From assembly GCF_900101745.1 (NCBI RefSeq), contig NZ_FNAD01000001.1, forward strand, positions 186,001 through 250,000: DNA of 64,000 bases, written 5' to 3'. The first letter of the stretch is position 1. Every line of letters starts with the position of its first letter. Origin of the DNA: Glycomyces harbinensis. GTDB lineage: Bacteria; Actinomycetota; Actinomycetes; Mycobacteriales; Micromonosporaceae. Position numbers and translations under genes: made by a program. The notes below the pieces were generated by a model, which saw only the letters and a program-made list of their open reading frames with translations, was not told the origin of the DNA and ran no database searches. Below, one piece after another: positions 1-9,061 of the stretch.

Positions 1-414
1 CTCCTGGAGCGTGAGGACATGGGGCTCCTGCAGCCGCGTGGACAGGATCTCGCGCAGCGCGGGGTCGTTGACCGCGTCGGTGAACACCCCCGCGAAGGCC
101 GTGCCGACCCCCGGCTCGGCGATCTTCGCCGCGACCCAGCGGACGAGCGGCCCCAGGCCGTCTTTGGGGTCGGCGTCCTCCAGCGGCGGCGCGTCGAACG
201 CGTCCACCAGAAAAGCGGTGATCAAGGCGCCCTTGGAAGGCCAGCGCCGGTAGATCGTGGTCTTGGCGATCCCCGCGGCGGCGGCGATGCGGTCGACGGT
301 GGCGCGCGCGTAGCCGAGCTCGTCCATCGTGGTGCGCGTCGCGGCGAAGACCGCGGCGTCGACGCTCGAGCGGGGCCTGCCGGGCGCTCCGGCGGCGGTG
401 GTGGTTCGGGCCAT
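1..414 (-). CDS. TetR/AcrR family transcriptional regulator (3' end outside window)
   Basis: The reading frame is open from the ATG at 414 to the first base of the window, so the C-terminus is missing. After a Gly/Pro/Arg-rich start, residues about 18-65 form a TetR helix-turn-helix: GYARATVDRIAAAAGIAKTT followed by IYRRWPSKGALI. The visible 138 residues cover the DNA-binding domain and the start of the ligand domain. The gene is divergent from an esterase gene, and a 36-bp dyad lies between them, so it probably represses itself and the esterase. A TATGCT hexamer ends six bases before the ATG with no Shine-Dalgarno, which suggests a leaderless transcript. The ligand is unknown. Confidence 0.88.
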   Translation of the reverse strand, partial: MARTTTAAGAPGRPRSSVDAAVFAATRTTMDELGYARATVDRIAAAAGIAKTTIYRRWPSKGALITAFLVDAFDAPPLEDADPKDGLGPLVRWVAAKIAEPGVGTAFAGVFTDAVNDPALREILSTRLQEPHVLTLQE

Positions 415-432
415 GGCACCAGCATACCCAAT

Positions 433-468
433 TATGCTACCTTCGGTATCGATACTGCTAGTAGCGTA
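433..468. promoter_or_regulatory. Compound palindrome, probable TetR operator
   Basis: A perfect 10-bp palindrome GTATCGATAC (446-455) is nested inside a second dyad, TATGCTAC (433-440) and GTAGCGTA (461-468). Both share the same centre at 450.5, and the outer arms match in 7 of 8 pairs. It fills the 74-bp gap between the TetR and esterase starts, which is the normal place for an operator of a divergent TetR pair. Assignment to this TetR is an inference from position. Confidence 0.6.
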
Positions 469-488
469 ATATTGATCCAGGAGGAACC

Positions 489-1457
489 ATGACCGCCACT
501 CGCACGAAACCGCCGCTCGGCATCCGCCTCGTCTTCGGCCTGCGGAAGGAACCCGACTGGGGGACACTGCCCCTCGATGAGCTGTACGCCCTCCGCGACG
601 CCCAGAACCGCGCCGCCGCCGCGGGAAGACTGCGGGCCGTCACCGGCTTCCCCGACCGCGGCGCCGACATCGCCGACGACCGCCTGGTGCTGCCCGGACG
701 CGAGCTCCCCGTCAGGGTCTACCGTCCGCGCACCGCGCCGAAGGGCCGCCTGCCGCTCGTCCTCCACGTCCACGGCGGCGGCTTCATCGGCACCGCCGCG
801 CAGTGCGACTGGGTCAGCAGCCACGTCGCCGCGCGGGTGCCCGCGGTCGTCGTCTCGGTCGACCACCGCCTCCTCACCCCCGACCTGCCGATGTCCGCGG
901 CCGTCGACGACGGTTGGGACGCACTGCGACACGTCGTCCAGCACGCCTCCGACCGGGGCGTCGACCCCGAGCGGGTCGCCGTCTTCGGCGAGAGCGCCGG
1001 AGGACTGATCGCCGCCATGGCCGCGATCCGCGCCCGTGACGCCCGGCTGTCGCTGCGCGCCCAGGTCCTCGTCAACCCCTGCACCGACCTGACCGCGACC
1101 GCCTTCGACTACGCGTCGATGATCGAACACGGCGACAGCCCGACCCTCAACATGCCGCGCCTGGAACTGCTCCGCCGCTTCGCGGTTCCCGAAGGCGCCG
1201 ACGCCCGCGCGGTCTCGCCGCTGCACGCCGACGACCTCGCCGGCCTGGCCCCGGCGCTCGTCGTCGTCCCCGTCCTGGACCCGGTCGCCGACCACGGCCG
1301 GGCCTACGCCGAACGGCTCCGCGCCGCCGGCACCGCCGCGGAGCTGAGCGAGCACCAGGGCGCGGGCCACGCGTTCCTCAACATGTCGGGCCTGGTCCGC
1401 CAGGCCCGGGACGCCCGCGCCCGGATCACCGCGTTCCTCACCGAGCGCCTTGCCTGA
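489..1457 (+). CDS. Alpha/beta hydrolase (HSL/esterase family)
   Basis: 322 residues. Cytoplasmic carboxylesterase-type hydrolase of the hormone-sensitive-lipase group. The oxyanion-hole motif HGGGF is at 95-99 and the nucleophile elbow GESAGG at 167-172 (Ser169). An Asp in VVPVLDPVADHG and a His in GAGHAF near the C-terminus complete the triad. AGGAGG at 479-484 is four bases from the ATG, which fixes the start. It is divergent from the TetR gene, whose operator-like dyad overlaps its promoter region, so it is probably TetR-controlled. No signal peptide is visible. The natural ester is unknown; lactone or acyl-ester detoxification would fit a TetR partner. Confidence 0.9.
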   Translation: MTATRTKPPLGIRLVFGLRKEPDWGTLPLDELYALRDAQNRAAAAGRLRAVTGFPDRGADIADDRLVLPGRELPVRVYRPRTAPKGRLPLVLHVHGGGFIGTAAQCDWVSSHVAARVPAVVVSVDHRLLTPDLPMSAAVDDGWDALRHVVQHASDRGVDPERVAVFGESAGGLIAAMAAIRARDARLSLRAQVLVNPCTDLTATAFDYASMIEHGDSPTLNMPRLELLRRFAVPEGADARAVSPLHADDLAGLAPALVVVPVLDPVADHGRAYAERLRAAGTAAELSEHQGAGHAFLNMSGLVRQARDARARITAFLTERLA

Positions 1458-1534
1458 ACGCCGGACCCGGTTCGCCTGCGGAGGCGCGACCGCCCGCCAC
1501 GGAGGCGTCGCCACCCGCGATACGGGGCCGACGA

Positions 1535-1551
1535 CGCCGCAGTGTGCGGCG
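1535..1551 (+). terminator. Short GC hairpin after the esterase gene
   Basis: CGCCGCA and TGCGGCG form a perfect 7-bp stem around a GTG loop, 78 bases after the esterase stop and before the pirin gene. There is no T-run behind it, so termination is only plausible. Confidence 0.35.
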
Positions 1552-1617
1552 GCTCAATAGTTGACCTATCATGTATATGACCGCATCATCGACCTCGAAC
1601 GAGCGGAGAACGAGCAC

Positions 1618-2502
1618 ATGACCGCCGCAGCCGTCTTCCAGCGGACCCTCGACCGGGTCGAGAACGCACGCCGTCTGGGTGCGGACGCCCAGGTCGACGA
1701 CAAGGCGCTGGCCTTCGCGCCGAACGATCCGGCGCTGACCGACCCCTTCCTGATCATGGCCGAGGACTGGTTCTCCAGCCCGGGCTTCGAGTGGCACCCG
1801 CACCGCGGGCTGGAGACCGTGACGTTCGTGGTCGAGGGCGTGCTCGAACACGGCGACAACCTCGGCAACGCGGGCGCCCTCGAACCCGGTGAGGTGCAGT
1901 GGATGACCGCCGGGAAGGGCATCGTCCACCGTGAACTCGCGTACCGGAACGAACACGCCCACACCTTCCAGCTGTGGCTCAACCTGCCGCGAACGAAGAA
2001 GATGACCGACTCGCGCTACCAGGACCTCACCCGCGCCGGGATGCGGCGGGTCCGCGCACCGGGCGTGGTGATCGACGTGCACGCGGGCACGGTGGCGGGC
2101 GTGACCGGCACCGCCGAGACGCACCAGTCGGTGCAGGGCCTGATGGCCGCGATCGACCCGACGGCGTCCTTCGGGCTCGCCGTCCCCGCCGAGCACCGAC
2201 TGTTCGTGCACGTCGTCAGCGGTCGACTGCTCGTCGGCGGACGCGAGCTGGCCTCCGGGCAGACGGGCTGGTCCGACCCGGTCGGCGGCGTGGACTCCAC
2301 GATGCTGCACCTGACCGTGCCCGACGGCGACGAGCCCGCCAAGGCCATGGTCTACAGCGGCACCCCGCTGCGCGAACCGGTCGCCTTCGGCGGGCCCTTC
2401 GTGATGAACAGCAGGGCCGAGATCGCAGAGGCCTTCAGCGACTTCCAGTCCGGCGCGTTCGGTCCGGTGCCCCGACAGGCCCGGCTCGCCTACGACCGCT
2501 GA
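1618..2502 (+). CDS. Pirin family protein (cupin metal-binding, possible quercetinase-like)
   Basis: 294 residues. Bicupin pirin fold. The N-terminal cupin carries the pirin signature HPHRGLETVTFVVEGVLEH, then GEVQWMTAGKGIVHRE, which supplies the metal-binding His/Glu residues. The C-terminal half (about 170-285) is the second pirin cupin. I chose the ATG at 1618 because CGGAGAA lies just upstream and the family starts there. An upstream in-frame TTG at 1561 adds 19 residues of no family similarity and sits in a likely promoter region (an imperfect dyad TCATGTATATGA is at 1569-1580). Bacterial pirins include quercetin 2,3-dioxygenases and metabolic regulators; the exact role here is not shown. 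Confidence 0.88.
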   Translation: MTAAAVFQRTLDRVENARRLGADAQVDDKALAFAPNDPALTDPFLIMAEDWFSSPGFEWHPHRGLETVTFVVEGVLEHGDNLGNAGALEPGEVQWMTAGKGIVHRELAYRNEHAHTFQLWLNLPRTKKMTDSRYQDLTRAGMRRVRAPGVVIDVHAGTVAGVTGTAETHQSVQGLMAAIDPTASFGLAVPAEHRLFVHVVSGRLLVGGRELASGQTGWSDPVGGVDSTMLHLTVPDGDEPAKAMVYSGTPLREPVAFGGPFVMNSRAEIAEAFSDFQSGAFGPVPRQARLAYDR

Positions 2503-2517
2503 GACCGGCGCGGTCCT

Positions 2518-3582
2518 TCACGGGACGACGGCGGCACGCGGCGGGGCCACCGAGTCGCGGATGACGATGTGGGTGCCGAGCATGACCCGGTCCTCCGCGC
2601 CCGGGCCCCGGTGGAGCGCCAGGCGGACCGCCTCGCGTCCCAGCTGCTCGTGCGGTACGTGCACCGTCGTCAGCGCCGGGGTCAGGTCCGAGGCCAGCGG
2701 GATGTCGTCGAAGCCGGCCACCGACACGTCCTCGGGCACGCGCACGCCGCGCCGCCGTAGCGCGGCCAGGACCCCGGCCGCCACCATGTCCGTGGCCGCG
2801 AAGACCGCCGTCACGTCGGGGCGCTCCTCCACCAGCGCCTCGGTGAGCGCGGTGCCGCTCTCGCGCGTGAACTCCCCGGCCCGCACGAGCGAGGGGTCGA
2901 AGCCCACCGCGTGGTCGGCGTGCGCCCGGCGGTACCCGGCCACCCGCTCGTCCGTGGTCGACAGGCCGACCGCCCTGCCCACGTAGGCGATCCGGCGGTG
3001 CCCGTTCGCGAGCAGGTGCGAGGTCATCGCGTAGGCCGCGCCCTCGTTGTCGTACTCGACGGTGCTGACCGGCAGGCCCTCCTCGGGCGCGGGCCGCCCG
3101 CACAGCACCAGGCGCGAGCCCGACTTCTCCAGGGCCCGTGCGAAAGCGGCCGTGCGCTCGGCGTAGGTCGCGGTGTCCCAGGCGCCGCCGACGAGGATCA
3201 CCGCCTCGGCGCGCTGCTCGCGCATGAGCTCCACGACCGCCAGCTCCCGCTCGGGGTCGCCGTGGGTGGTGCACAACAGGCACAAGCGCCCTTCGGAGGA
3301 GGCCTGGTGCTCGACGCCGCGCGCGATGAGCGCGAAGAACGGGCCGGTCACGTCGTCGACCACGAACGCGACGGTCTTGGTCGTGGTGGCCGCGAGCGAC
3401 CGGGCGTGCGCGTTGACCACGTAGTCGAGGTCCTTCATGGCGCGCAGCACCTTCGCCCGGGTCGGCGGCGCGACCGGGTAGTTCCCGGAGACGACCCGCG
3501 AGACGGTCATGGCCGAGACCCCGGCGCGCTCGGCCACGTCCGCGAGCGTCGGCCGCTTTCCCCGCTCCGGTCTCCTGGGCAC
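2518..3582 (-). CDS. LacI family transcriptional regulator
   Basis: 354 residues. The N-terminal LacI helix-turn-helix is clear (TLADVAERAGVSAMTVSRVV, then a hinge with RSLAATTTKTV), followed by a periplasmic-binding-protein-like effector domain from about residue 65, ending in the usual VAGFDDIPLASDLTPALTTV block. It is divergent from the sugar ABC operon at 3848-7720 and is the likely repressor of that operon. It is a close paralogue of the LacI gene at 32887-33957: both share SG.YP.APPTRAKV and the same spacing through the effector domain. The tail is 15 bp from the convergent pirin gene. Confidence 0.93.
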   Translation of the reverse strand: MPRRPERGKRPTLADVAERAGVSAMTVSRVVSGNYPVAPPTRAKVLRAMKDLDYVVNAHARSLAATTTKTVAFVVDDVTGPFFALIARGVEHQASSEGRLCLLCTTHGDPERELAVVELMREQRAEAVILVGGAWDTATYAERTAAFARALEKSGSRLVLCGRPAPEEGLPVSTVEYDNEGAAYAMTSHLLANGHRRIAYVGRAVGLSTTDERVAGYRRAHADHAVGFDPSLVRAGEFTRESGTALTEALVEERPDVTAVFAATDMVAAGVLAALRRRGVRVPEDVSVAGFDDIPLASDLTPALTTVHVPHEQLGREAVRLALHRGPGAEDRVMLGTHIVIRDSVAPPRAAVVP

Positions 3583-3762
3583 CCGGCACCTGCTTTCGAG
3601 TGATAGGACAGTTATCGGTTTCTACCATAGGCAGCCGCCATTGGGAACCCGACCACCGGGTCCCGCCTCGCTTCGCTGCGGTACATGTGTCCACTGAACT
3701 GCGAATACATGCTGCGCGGCAATGAAAATGATCAACGCCAGTAACGATTCGGCAACGTCGGC

Positions 3763-3807
3763 TTGTGTCCGGGGCCGGTCCCGCCTAGCATCACAGATAG
3801 CGGTATC
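3763..3807 (+). promoter_or_regulatory. Candidate promoter and operator of the sugar ABC operon
   Basis: TTGTGT (3763-3768) and TAGCAT (3786-3791) are spaced by 17 bp, and the imperfect dyad GATAGCGGTATC (3796-3807, 10 of 12 symmetric) covers the expected transcription start. The position suits a LacI-type operator for the divergent regulator at 2518-3582, but no second copy supports it. Confidence 0.4.
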
Positions 3808-3847
3808 TATAGAAGACCGTGAACCTCTCGACGTTCAAGGAGATGAC

Positions 3848-5215
3848 ATGCGAAACGCAAGGGCGCGTTCGACGGCCGGTGCCGCCATGCCGCGGGGCCT
3901 CTCGCGCCGGTCGCTCGTGAAGGGCGCCGGCGGCCTCTCGCTCGCGACCGCGCTGCCCCTCGCCGCCTGCGGCACCTCGGGCGGCACGACCGGCGGCAAG
4001 ACCGCGATCCGCTTCCTCTACGCCACCGGCGACGACACCTGGAACGCCGTGGCCAAGGCCGTCGCCGACGCCTTCAACGCCCAGAGCGCCACGGCCACCG
4101 TGGAACTCGACCCGCTCCCCGCCGGCAGCGACTACGCCACCGCCATGAAGACCATGGACGCCACCGGCAACTGGCCCGCCCTGGTCGACATGCGCGACAC
4201 CTCGACCTACCTCGACGCCGGGAAGCTCGCCCCGATCCCCGAGGCGGTCACGAGCCTGCTCAACGAGGAGGTCTACGCCCCCTCCGAGGACGGCGAGGTC
4301 TACATCGTCCCCACCACCGCCCTCAACGGCGAGCTGGGCTTCAACATCGTCTACGACCGCGACTACTTCGAGGAGCACGGCCTGGCCGCCCCGACGACCT
4401 ACGCCGAGTTCGTGGCCCTGCTGGACGCGGTCAAGTCCAACGGCGACGGCGCCCTCGCCACGGCCGCCGGGGAGGTCTGGCCCTCCGACCAGCTGTGGAA
4501 GCCCCTGGCCGCGCCCTGGTTCGCCCGGTACAGCGACGCGGGCGGGTTCTGGACCGCCGTCGCGGCGGGGGAGGCCTCCATGGAGGACCTCCGCGAACCC
4601 CTGGAGCGCTTGAAGACCATCACCGACGAGTACGTGATCGAAGGATGGCAGTCCACTCAGGATGCCCAGACTTCGACGCTGCTCATCAACGGCCAGGCCG
4701 TCATGGCCACGTCCTCGGCCGGCATCGGGCGCCTCAACGACATCGCCAAGGTCGACCCCGACTTCAACGCCGGGCTGTTCGCCGTCCCCGCCGACGACGG
4801 CAAGATCCACGTGCTCAAGAACTCCGTCAACGGCGACACCGCCTCGGGCTTCGCGATCAGCGCCCAGGCGCAACAGGACGGGAAGCAGTACGACGCCGCC
4901 GTCGAGTTCCTGGAGTTCTACTTCGCGGTCGACACCTGCGACCTGATGGAGGAGACGGGCATGATCGCCCCGAACATCAAGGACGCCGACCAGGTGACGC
5001 GCAACGAGTCGATCCCCGGCGCCGCCGACTACTTCGCGCTGCTGGAGAACCCGAACCTCGCGTGGTTCCAGAACGACACCGCGATGTCGGCCATCAGCAC
5101 CTTCAACACGTTCTTCCGCCAGTCCCGCATCGAGATGCAGGACGGGCAGACGACCATCGACGAGTGCATCGCCAAGTGCCAGGAGGAGTTCGAGAACCTG
5201 GCGGCCGAAGGGTGA
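3848..5215 (+). CDS. Extracellular sugar-binding lipoprotein (CUT1 ABC transporter)
   Basis: 455 residues. The N-terminus has a twin-arginine motif (SRRSLVKG) and a lipobox (LAAC), so this is a Tat-exported, membrane-anchored solute-binding protein. The body is a family 1 extracellular binding protein fold. AAGGAG at 3837-3842 five bases before the ATG at 3848 fixes the start; longer in-frame extensions upstream overlap the promoter. It overlaps the first permease gene by GTGA and leads a four-gene operon. The sugar is not readable from sequence; neighbouring genes argue for a plant-wall oligosaccharide. Confidence 0.92.
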   Translation: MRNARARSTAGAAMPRGLSRRSLVKGAGGLSLATALPLAACGTSGGTTGGKTAIRFLYATGDDTWNAVAKAVADAFNAQSATATVELDPLPAGSDYATAMKTMDATGNWPALVDMRDTSTYLDAGKLAPIPEAVTSLLNEEVYAPSEDGEVYIVPTTALNGELGFNIVYDRDYFEEHGLAAPTTYAEFVALLDAVKSNGDGALATAAGEVWPSDQLWKPLAAPWFARYSDAGGFWTAVAAGEASMEDLREPLERLKTITDEYVIEGWQSTQDAQTSTLLINGQAVMATSSAGIGRLNDIAKVDPDFNAGLFAVPADDGKIHVLKNSVNGDTASGFAISAQAQQDGKQYDAAVEFLEFYFAVDTCDLMEETGMIAPNIKDADQVTRNESIPGAADYFALLENPNLAWFQNDTAMSAISTFNTFFRQSRIEMQDGQTTIDECIAKCQEEFENLAAEG

Positions 5216-6159
5216 CCACCGAGACCGCCGTCCCCGAGACCCGAACACCGCTCCGCCCGGCCGCCCCGCGCGGCCGGGCGCGGTCGCGACGCCAGCGCGC
5301 GGTGATGCTCCTGTTCATCGCGCCCGCCCTCGTCGTCTACGTGCTCATGGTGATCGCGCCGTCCCTCCAGTCGGTCCAGTTGAGCCTCACGAACTGGGAC
5401 GGGATCAACCCCGCGTACGACTACGTGGGACTGCGCAACTACCAGGACATCCTCACCAGCGACCGCTTCTGGAACGCCACCACCAACACCCTGATCCTCG
5501 GACTCGGCTCCGCGGCGATCATCAACGTCATCGCCCTCGCCGTCGCGCTCATGCTCGACCGGCTGCACCGCGCCCAGGGCTTCTTCCGCACCATCGTGTA
5601 CCTCCCGGCCCTGGTCTCGGGCTTCATCGCCGCGACCATCTGGAAGTACATGCTCAACTTCAACTTCGGCGCCGTCAACACGGTCCTGCGCGACCTCGGC
5701 TTCGAGGGAGCGGCCATGGACTGGCTGGGGGACAACGACATCGTCGTGGGCGTCCTGCTGTTCATAATCTGCTTCACCCTCGGTGGCAACACCACCCTCA
5801 TCTACCTGGCGAACCTCCAGTCGGTGCCTCAGGAACTGGTCGAGGCCGCGAAGATCGACGGCGCCTCGGGCCGCCAGGTGTTCCGCTACGTCACCTGGCC
5901 GATGCTCGCCGGGGCCGTCACCGTGAACATGACGCTCGCGATGATCGCCGGATGGACGATCTTCGACCAGGTCATGGTCCTCACCGCGGGCGGTCCGGGC
6001 TTCATCTCGGAGACCATGGCGTTCTTCATCTACAAGGTCGGCTTCGGCGAGTACCGCGCCGGCTACGGCTCCGCCGCGGCCATCGTGCTCTTCGCCGTGG
6101 TCATGGCGACCACCGTGCTCGCCAACCGGTACATGCGATCGAGGGAGGTCCAGGGATGA
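5212..6159 (+). CDS. Sugar ABC transporter permease (MalF/UgpA type)
   Basis: 315 residues with about six membrane segments after a basic N-terminal tail. The EAA loop is LVEAAKIDGASGRQVFRYV, which docks the ATPase. The GTG start at 5212 overlaps the stop of the binding-protein gene (GTGA), giving translational coupling. No ATPase is encoded in this operon, as is common in actinobacteria where a shared MsiK-type ATPase serves many CUT1 importers. Confidence 0.92.
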   Translation: MTTETAVPETRTPLRPAAPRGRARSRRQRAVMLLFIAPALVVYVLMVIAPSLQSVQLSLTNWDGINPAYDYVGLRNYQDILTSDRFWNATTNTLILGLGSAAIINVIALAVALMLDRLHRAQGFFRTIVYLPALVSGFIAATIWKYMLNFNFGAVNTVLRDLGFEGAAMDWLGDNDIVVGVLLFIICFTLGGNTTLIYLANLQSVPQELVEAAKIDGASGRQVFRYVTWPMLAGAVTVNMTLAMIAGWTIFDQVMVLTAGGPGFISETMAFFIYKVGFGEYRAGYGSAAAIVLFAVVMATTVLANRYMRSREVQG

Positions 6160-7013
6160 GCGCGAAACCCAAGCGCCGCAAGGAGCGCCGGCGGCTCACC
6201 GCCGGAGAGGCCGTCGTCATGGCGGTGCTCGCCGTGCTCGTGCTCGCGGTGTCGTTCCCGGTGGTCTACGCGCTGCTGAACTCCTTCCGCTCCTACGCCG
6301 AGATCACCAAGGACCCCATGGGCCTGCCCACCGGGTTGAGCCTCGACAACTACGCGCGGCTGTTCCAGACCACCGACTACGGCGAGGCGCTGCTCAACAC
6401 CGTCATCATCACCGGCGGCACCCTCGTGCTCCTGATGGCCCTGGTCCCCATGGCCGCCTACGGGATCGAGCGGCTCGGCGGCCGGTCCTCGCGGTGGATC
6501 TACCTGCTGTTCATCGCCGGGCTCATGATCCCCTTCCAGGTCCGCATGATCCCGCTCGTGTCCTCGATGAACCAGATCGGGCTCTACTCCACGCTGACGA
6601 GCGTCATCCTCGTCCACCTCGGCGGCGCGGCCTCCTTCGGCATCCTCCTGTACTGCTCCTTCATCAAAGGGGTGCCCCGGGAGGTCGAGGAGGCGGCCGA
6701 GATGGACGGCGCCGGGAAGCTCCGGACCTTCTGGTCCATCGTCTTCCCGATGCTCCTGCCCGTGACGTCGGCGTTCGTCATCATCCAGGCGCTGAGCCTG
6801 TGGAACGACTTCTTCATCCCGCTGGTGTTCCTCGACTCCTCCTCGGCCGGCACCGTCAACGTCGCGCTCAGCCGCATGGTCGGCCTCCTGACCTCGCAGT
6901 GGGAGCTCATCTACACCGGCGCGATCCTCGCGATCATCCCGTCGGTGGCGCTCTTCGCGGCGTTCCAGCGCTACTTCATCAAGGGCATGTCGATCGGGGC
7001 GGTGAAGGGATGA
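6156..7013 (+). CDS. Sugar ABC transporter permease (MalG/UgpE type)
   Basis: 285 residues, about six membrane segments, EAA loop REVEEAAEMDGAGKLRTFW and the family C-terminus FIKGMSIGAVKG. Start ATG overlaps the previous stop (ATGA) and is preceded by GGGAGG at 6143-6148. It pairs with the upstream permease to form the channel of the importer. Confidence 0.93.
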   Translation: MSAKPKRRKERRRLTAGEAVVMAVLAVLVLAVSFPVVYALLNSFRSYAEITKDPMGLPTGLSLDNYARLFQTTDYGEALLNTVIITGGTLVLLMALVPMAAYGIERLGGRSSRWIYLLFIAGLMIPFQVRMIPLVSSMNQIGLYSTLTSVILVHLGGAASFGILLYCSFIKGVPREVEEAAEMDGAGKLRTFWSIVFPMLLPVTSAFVIIQALSLWNDFFIPLVFLDSSSAGTVNVALSRMVGLLTSQWELIYTGAILAIIPSVALFAAFQRYFIKGMSIGAVKG

Positions 7014-7720
7014 CCACCGCGACCCGGGCGTGGCTCGCGTACGACGGCCGCCTCTCCCGCGTGCTCCTGGCCGTGTTCTGGTACTTCACCGTCTCGGTCC
7101 AGTTCCTGGCGACGGCGCTGCCGTTCGCGGCCGCCGACCACGCCTCCGGCGGCCGACTCACGCACGCCGCCATATGGATCGGCGCCCTCGCCGCGATACC
7201 GATCGGCCCGGGCGGGTACGCGGCCCTGCGGTGCATGCGCCTGAGCCTGGCCGGGCCCGGCTACCCCGGCAGGCCCTTCCGCCGATTCTGGACGGCCTGG
7301 GCCGAAGGCTGGAAGCGCCTGTGGCGCCTGTGGACCGGAGCCGCGGCGATCGGACTCCTGCTGGCGTACAACGCGGTCCTGTACGGCGGCGGCGACGCGG
7401 CTTTCATCGCGATCGCCGCGGTCGCCGCGCTCATGGCCGTTGCGCTCATCGCCGCGAGCAGCGCCGCGCTCGCACTCGACGGTGACGGCCCCGCCTTGGC
7501 GGTGCTCACCGCGGGCCTGCGTGCGGCGGTGCGCCGACCCCACGCGCCGGCCGCCTGGCTCGCGCTCGTGGCCCTCGCGTACGGAGCGGCCCAACTGCCC
7601 GTCATCGGGGCGAACCTGACCCTGTTCACACCCGCGGCCTGCGCCGCGGCGATCCTCATCGTCAACGCCGCCACCGGCTTCGACCAGAGCGCCGCCGGGA
7701 GCAAGGCCCCGACTCCCTGA
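7010..7720 (+). CDS. DUF624 (YesL-like) membrane protein
   Basis: 236 residues with about five or six hydrophobic segments. The N-terminal half matches the YesL/DUF624 pattern (WYFTVSVQFLATALPF, then AIPIGPGGYAALRCMR, and a WAEGWKRLWRLW block). The start overlaps the permease stop by ATGA, so it is the last gene of the ABC operon. DUF624 genes often sit with CUT1 sugar importers, including the rhamnogalacturonan operon of Bacillus subtilis (yesL), but the molecular role is unknown. The pectin lyases 20 kb away fit that association. Confidence 0.8.
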   Translation: MTTATRAWLAYDGRLSRVLLAVFWYFTVSVQFLATALPFAAADHASGGRLTHAAIWIGALAAIPIGPGGYAALRCMRLSLAGPGYPGRPFRRFWTAWAEGWKRLWRLWTGAAAIGLLLAYNAVLYGGGDAAFIAIAAVAALMAVALIAASSAALALDGDGPALAVLTAGLRAAVRRPHAPAAWLALVALAYGAAQLPVIGANLTLFTPAACAAAILIVNAATGFDQSAAGSKAPTP

Positions 7721-7833
7721 CACCCCTGCCCGCGCGCGTGATCGTTGATGTCGCAATCCTGCCAGCAACGCACGGCGTCGCCTGGTGAGCTGGAACCTCC
7801 GCAACGCCCCAGCGCCCCAGGACAGGACACCTC

Positions 7834-9033
7834 ATGCACACTGCCGCCCCGCCTCGCGTGACCGGCAATCCGCCGGCGAGCCGCACGTCATGGTTCGCGG
7901 TGGCCGCCGTGACGGCCGGCATCTTCGCCATCGTCACCACCGAGATCCTCCCGATCGGCCTGCTGACCTCGATCGGCTCCGGTTTCGCCGTCTCGGACGG
8001 TATGGCCGGACTGATGATGACCATGCCCGGATTCGTCGCCGCGATCGCCGCGCCGCTGGTGACGGTCACGACGGCGCGCCTGGACCGCCGGGCGATGCTG
8101 TGCACCTGCATCCTCCTGCTGGCCGTCGCCAACCTCCTCGCCGCGGCGGCCTCGGACTACTGGCTGCTGCTCGTCTCCCGGGTGCTCGTCGGCGTCACCA
8201 TCGGCGGGTTCTGGTCGATCGGCGCCGGCCTCGCGAGCCGCCTGGTGCCCGCCGCCTCCGCGGGCCGGGCGACGGCGGTGATCTTCTCCGCGGTGCCCCT
8301 GGGCTCGGTGCTCGGCGTCCCGGCCGGCACCTTCATCGGCGAGACCGCGGGCTGGCGCACCGCGTTCGTCGCCTTGGGCGTCCTGAGCATCGCGGTGCTC
8401 GCGGCGCTGCTCCTCACCGTCCCCGCACTGCCGCCCGAACGCCCGACCCGAACGGCCGAACTCCGCGCCCTGCTGCGCGGCACCAGCACGCGATTCGCGC
8501 TGGCGATCACGGTCCTCATCGTGGCCGCCCACTTCGGCGCCTACACCTATGTCACCCCGTTCCTGGAGGACGTCACGAAGGCGGGCTCGGGGACCATTAC
8601 GGTCGTGCTGCTCGTCTACGGGGCGGCCGGGGTCGTCGGCAACCTCGTCTGCGGATCCACCGTGTCCCGACACCCGCGGGCCACGTTCGCCGCGGTGGCG
8701 GCGGCCGTCGCGGCGGGAACCCTGCTGCTGCCCGTACTCGGTCAAGGCATCGGCGGAGCGGTCGCACTGCTCGCCCTCTGGGGCCTCGCCTACGGCGGCG
8801 TCCCGGTCTGCTCGCAGACCTGGTTCGCCAAGGCGTCCCACTCGGCCGAGGCCGCCTCGGTGCTGTTCACCGCCTCGTTCCAGGCCACCATCGCCATGGG
8901 GGCGCTCGCGGGCGGCATCGTGGTCGACCGCTCCTCGCCCTCGACGGTCATGACGCTCGGCGGCGTCATCGCCGCGCTGGCGGCACTGGTCGCCTGCGCC
9001 CACTACGTGAAGCGCGTGCCCTGGCAGGCGTGA
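7834..9033 (+). CDS. MFS transporter, DHA1-like exporter
   Basis: 399 residues and about 12 membrane segments. The first segment block carries ILPIGLLTSIGSGF, as in AraJ/NepI-type exporters, and the helix 4 block reads VLVGVTIGGFWSIGAGLASR. Loops are short and no fused domain is present. Only a weak AGGACA precedes the ATG. It stands alone between the ABC operon and a convergent two-component gene. The substrate is unknown; sugars, nucleosides or drugs are the family options. Confidence 0.87.
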   Translation: MHTAAPPRVTGNPPASRTSWFAVAAVTAGIFAIVTTEILPIGLLTSIGSGFAVSDGMAGLMMTMPGFVAAIAAPLVTVTTARLDRRAMLCTCILLLAVANLLAAAASDYWLLLVSRVLVGVTIGGFWSIGAGLASRLVPAASAGRATAVIFSAVPLGSVLGVPAGTFIGETAGWRTAFVALGVLSIAVLAALLLTVPALPPERPTRTAELRALLRGTSTRFALAITVLIVAAHFGAYTYVTPFLEDVTKAGSGTITVVLLVYGAAGVVGNLVCGSTVSRHPRATFAAVAAAVAAGTLLLPVLGQGIGGAVALLALWGLAYGGVPVCSQTWFAKASHSAEAASVLFTASFQATIAMGALAGGIVVDRSSPSTVMTLGGVIAALAALVACAHYVKRVPWQA

Positions 9034-9061
9034 GCGGGCCGCCTCGGGCCGGTCGAGGAAT

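Noticed and set aside
1561-1617. TTG start adding 19 residues to the pirin protein
   Set aside because: No ribosome binding site before it, no family similarity, and it lies in a promoter-like region; ATG 1618 is better supported.
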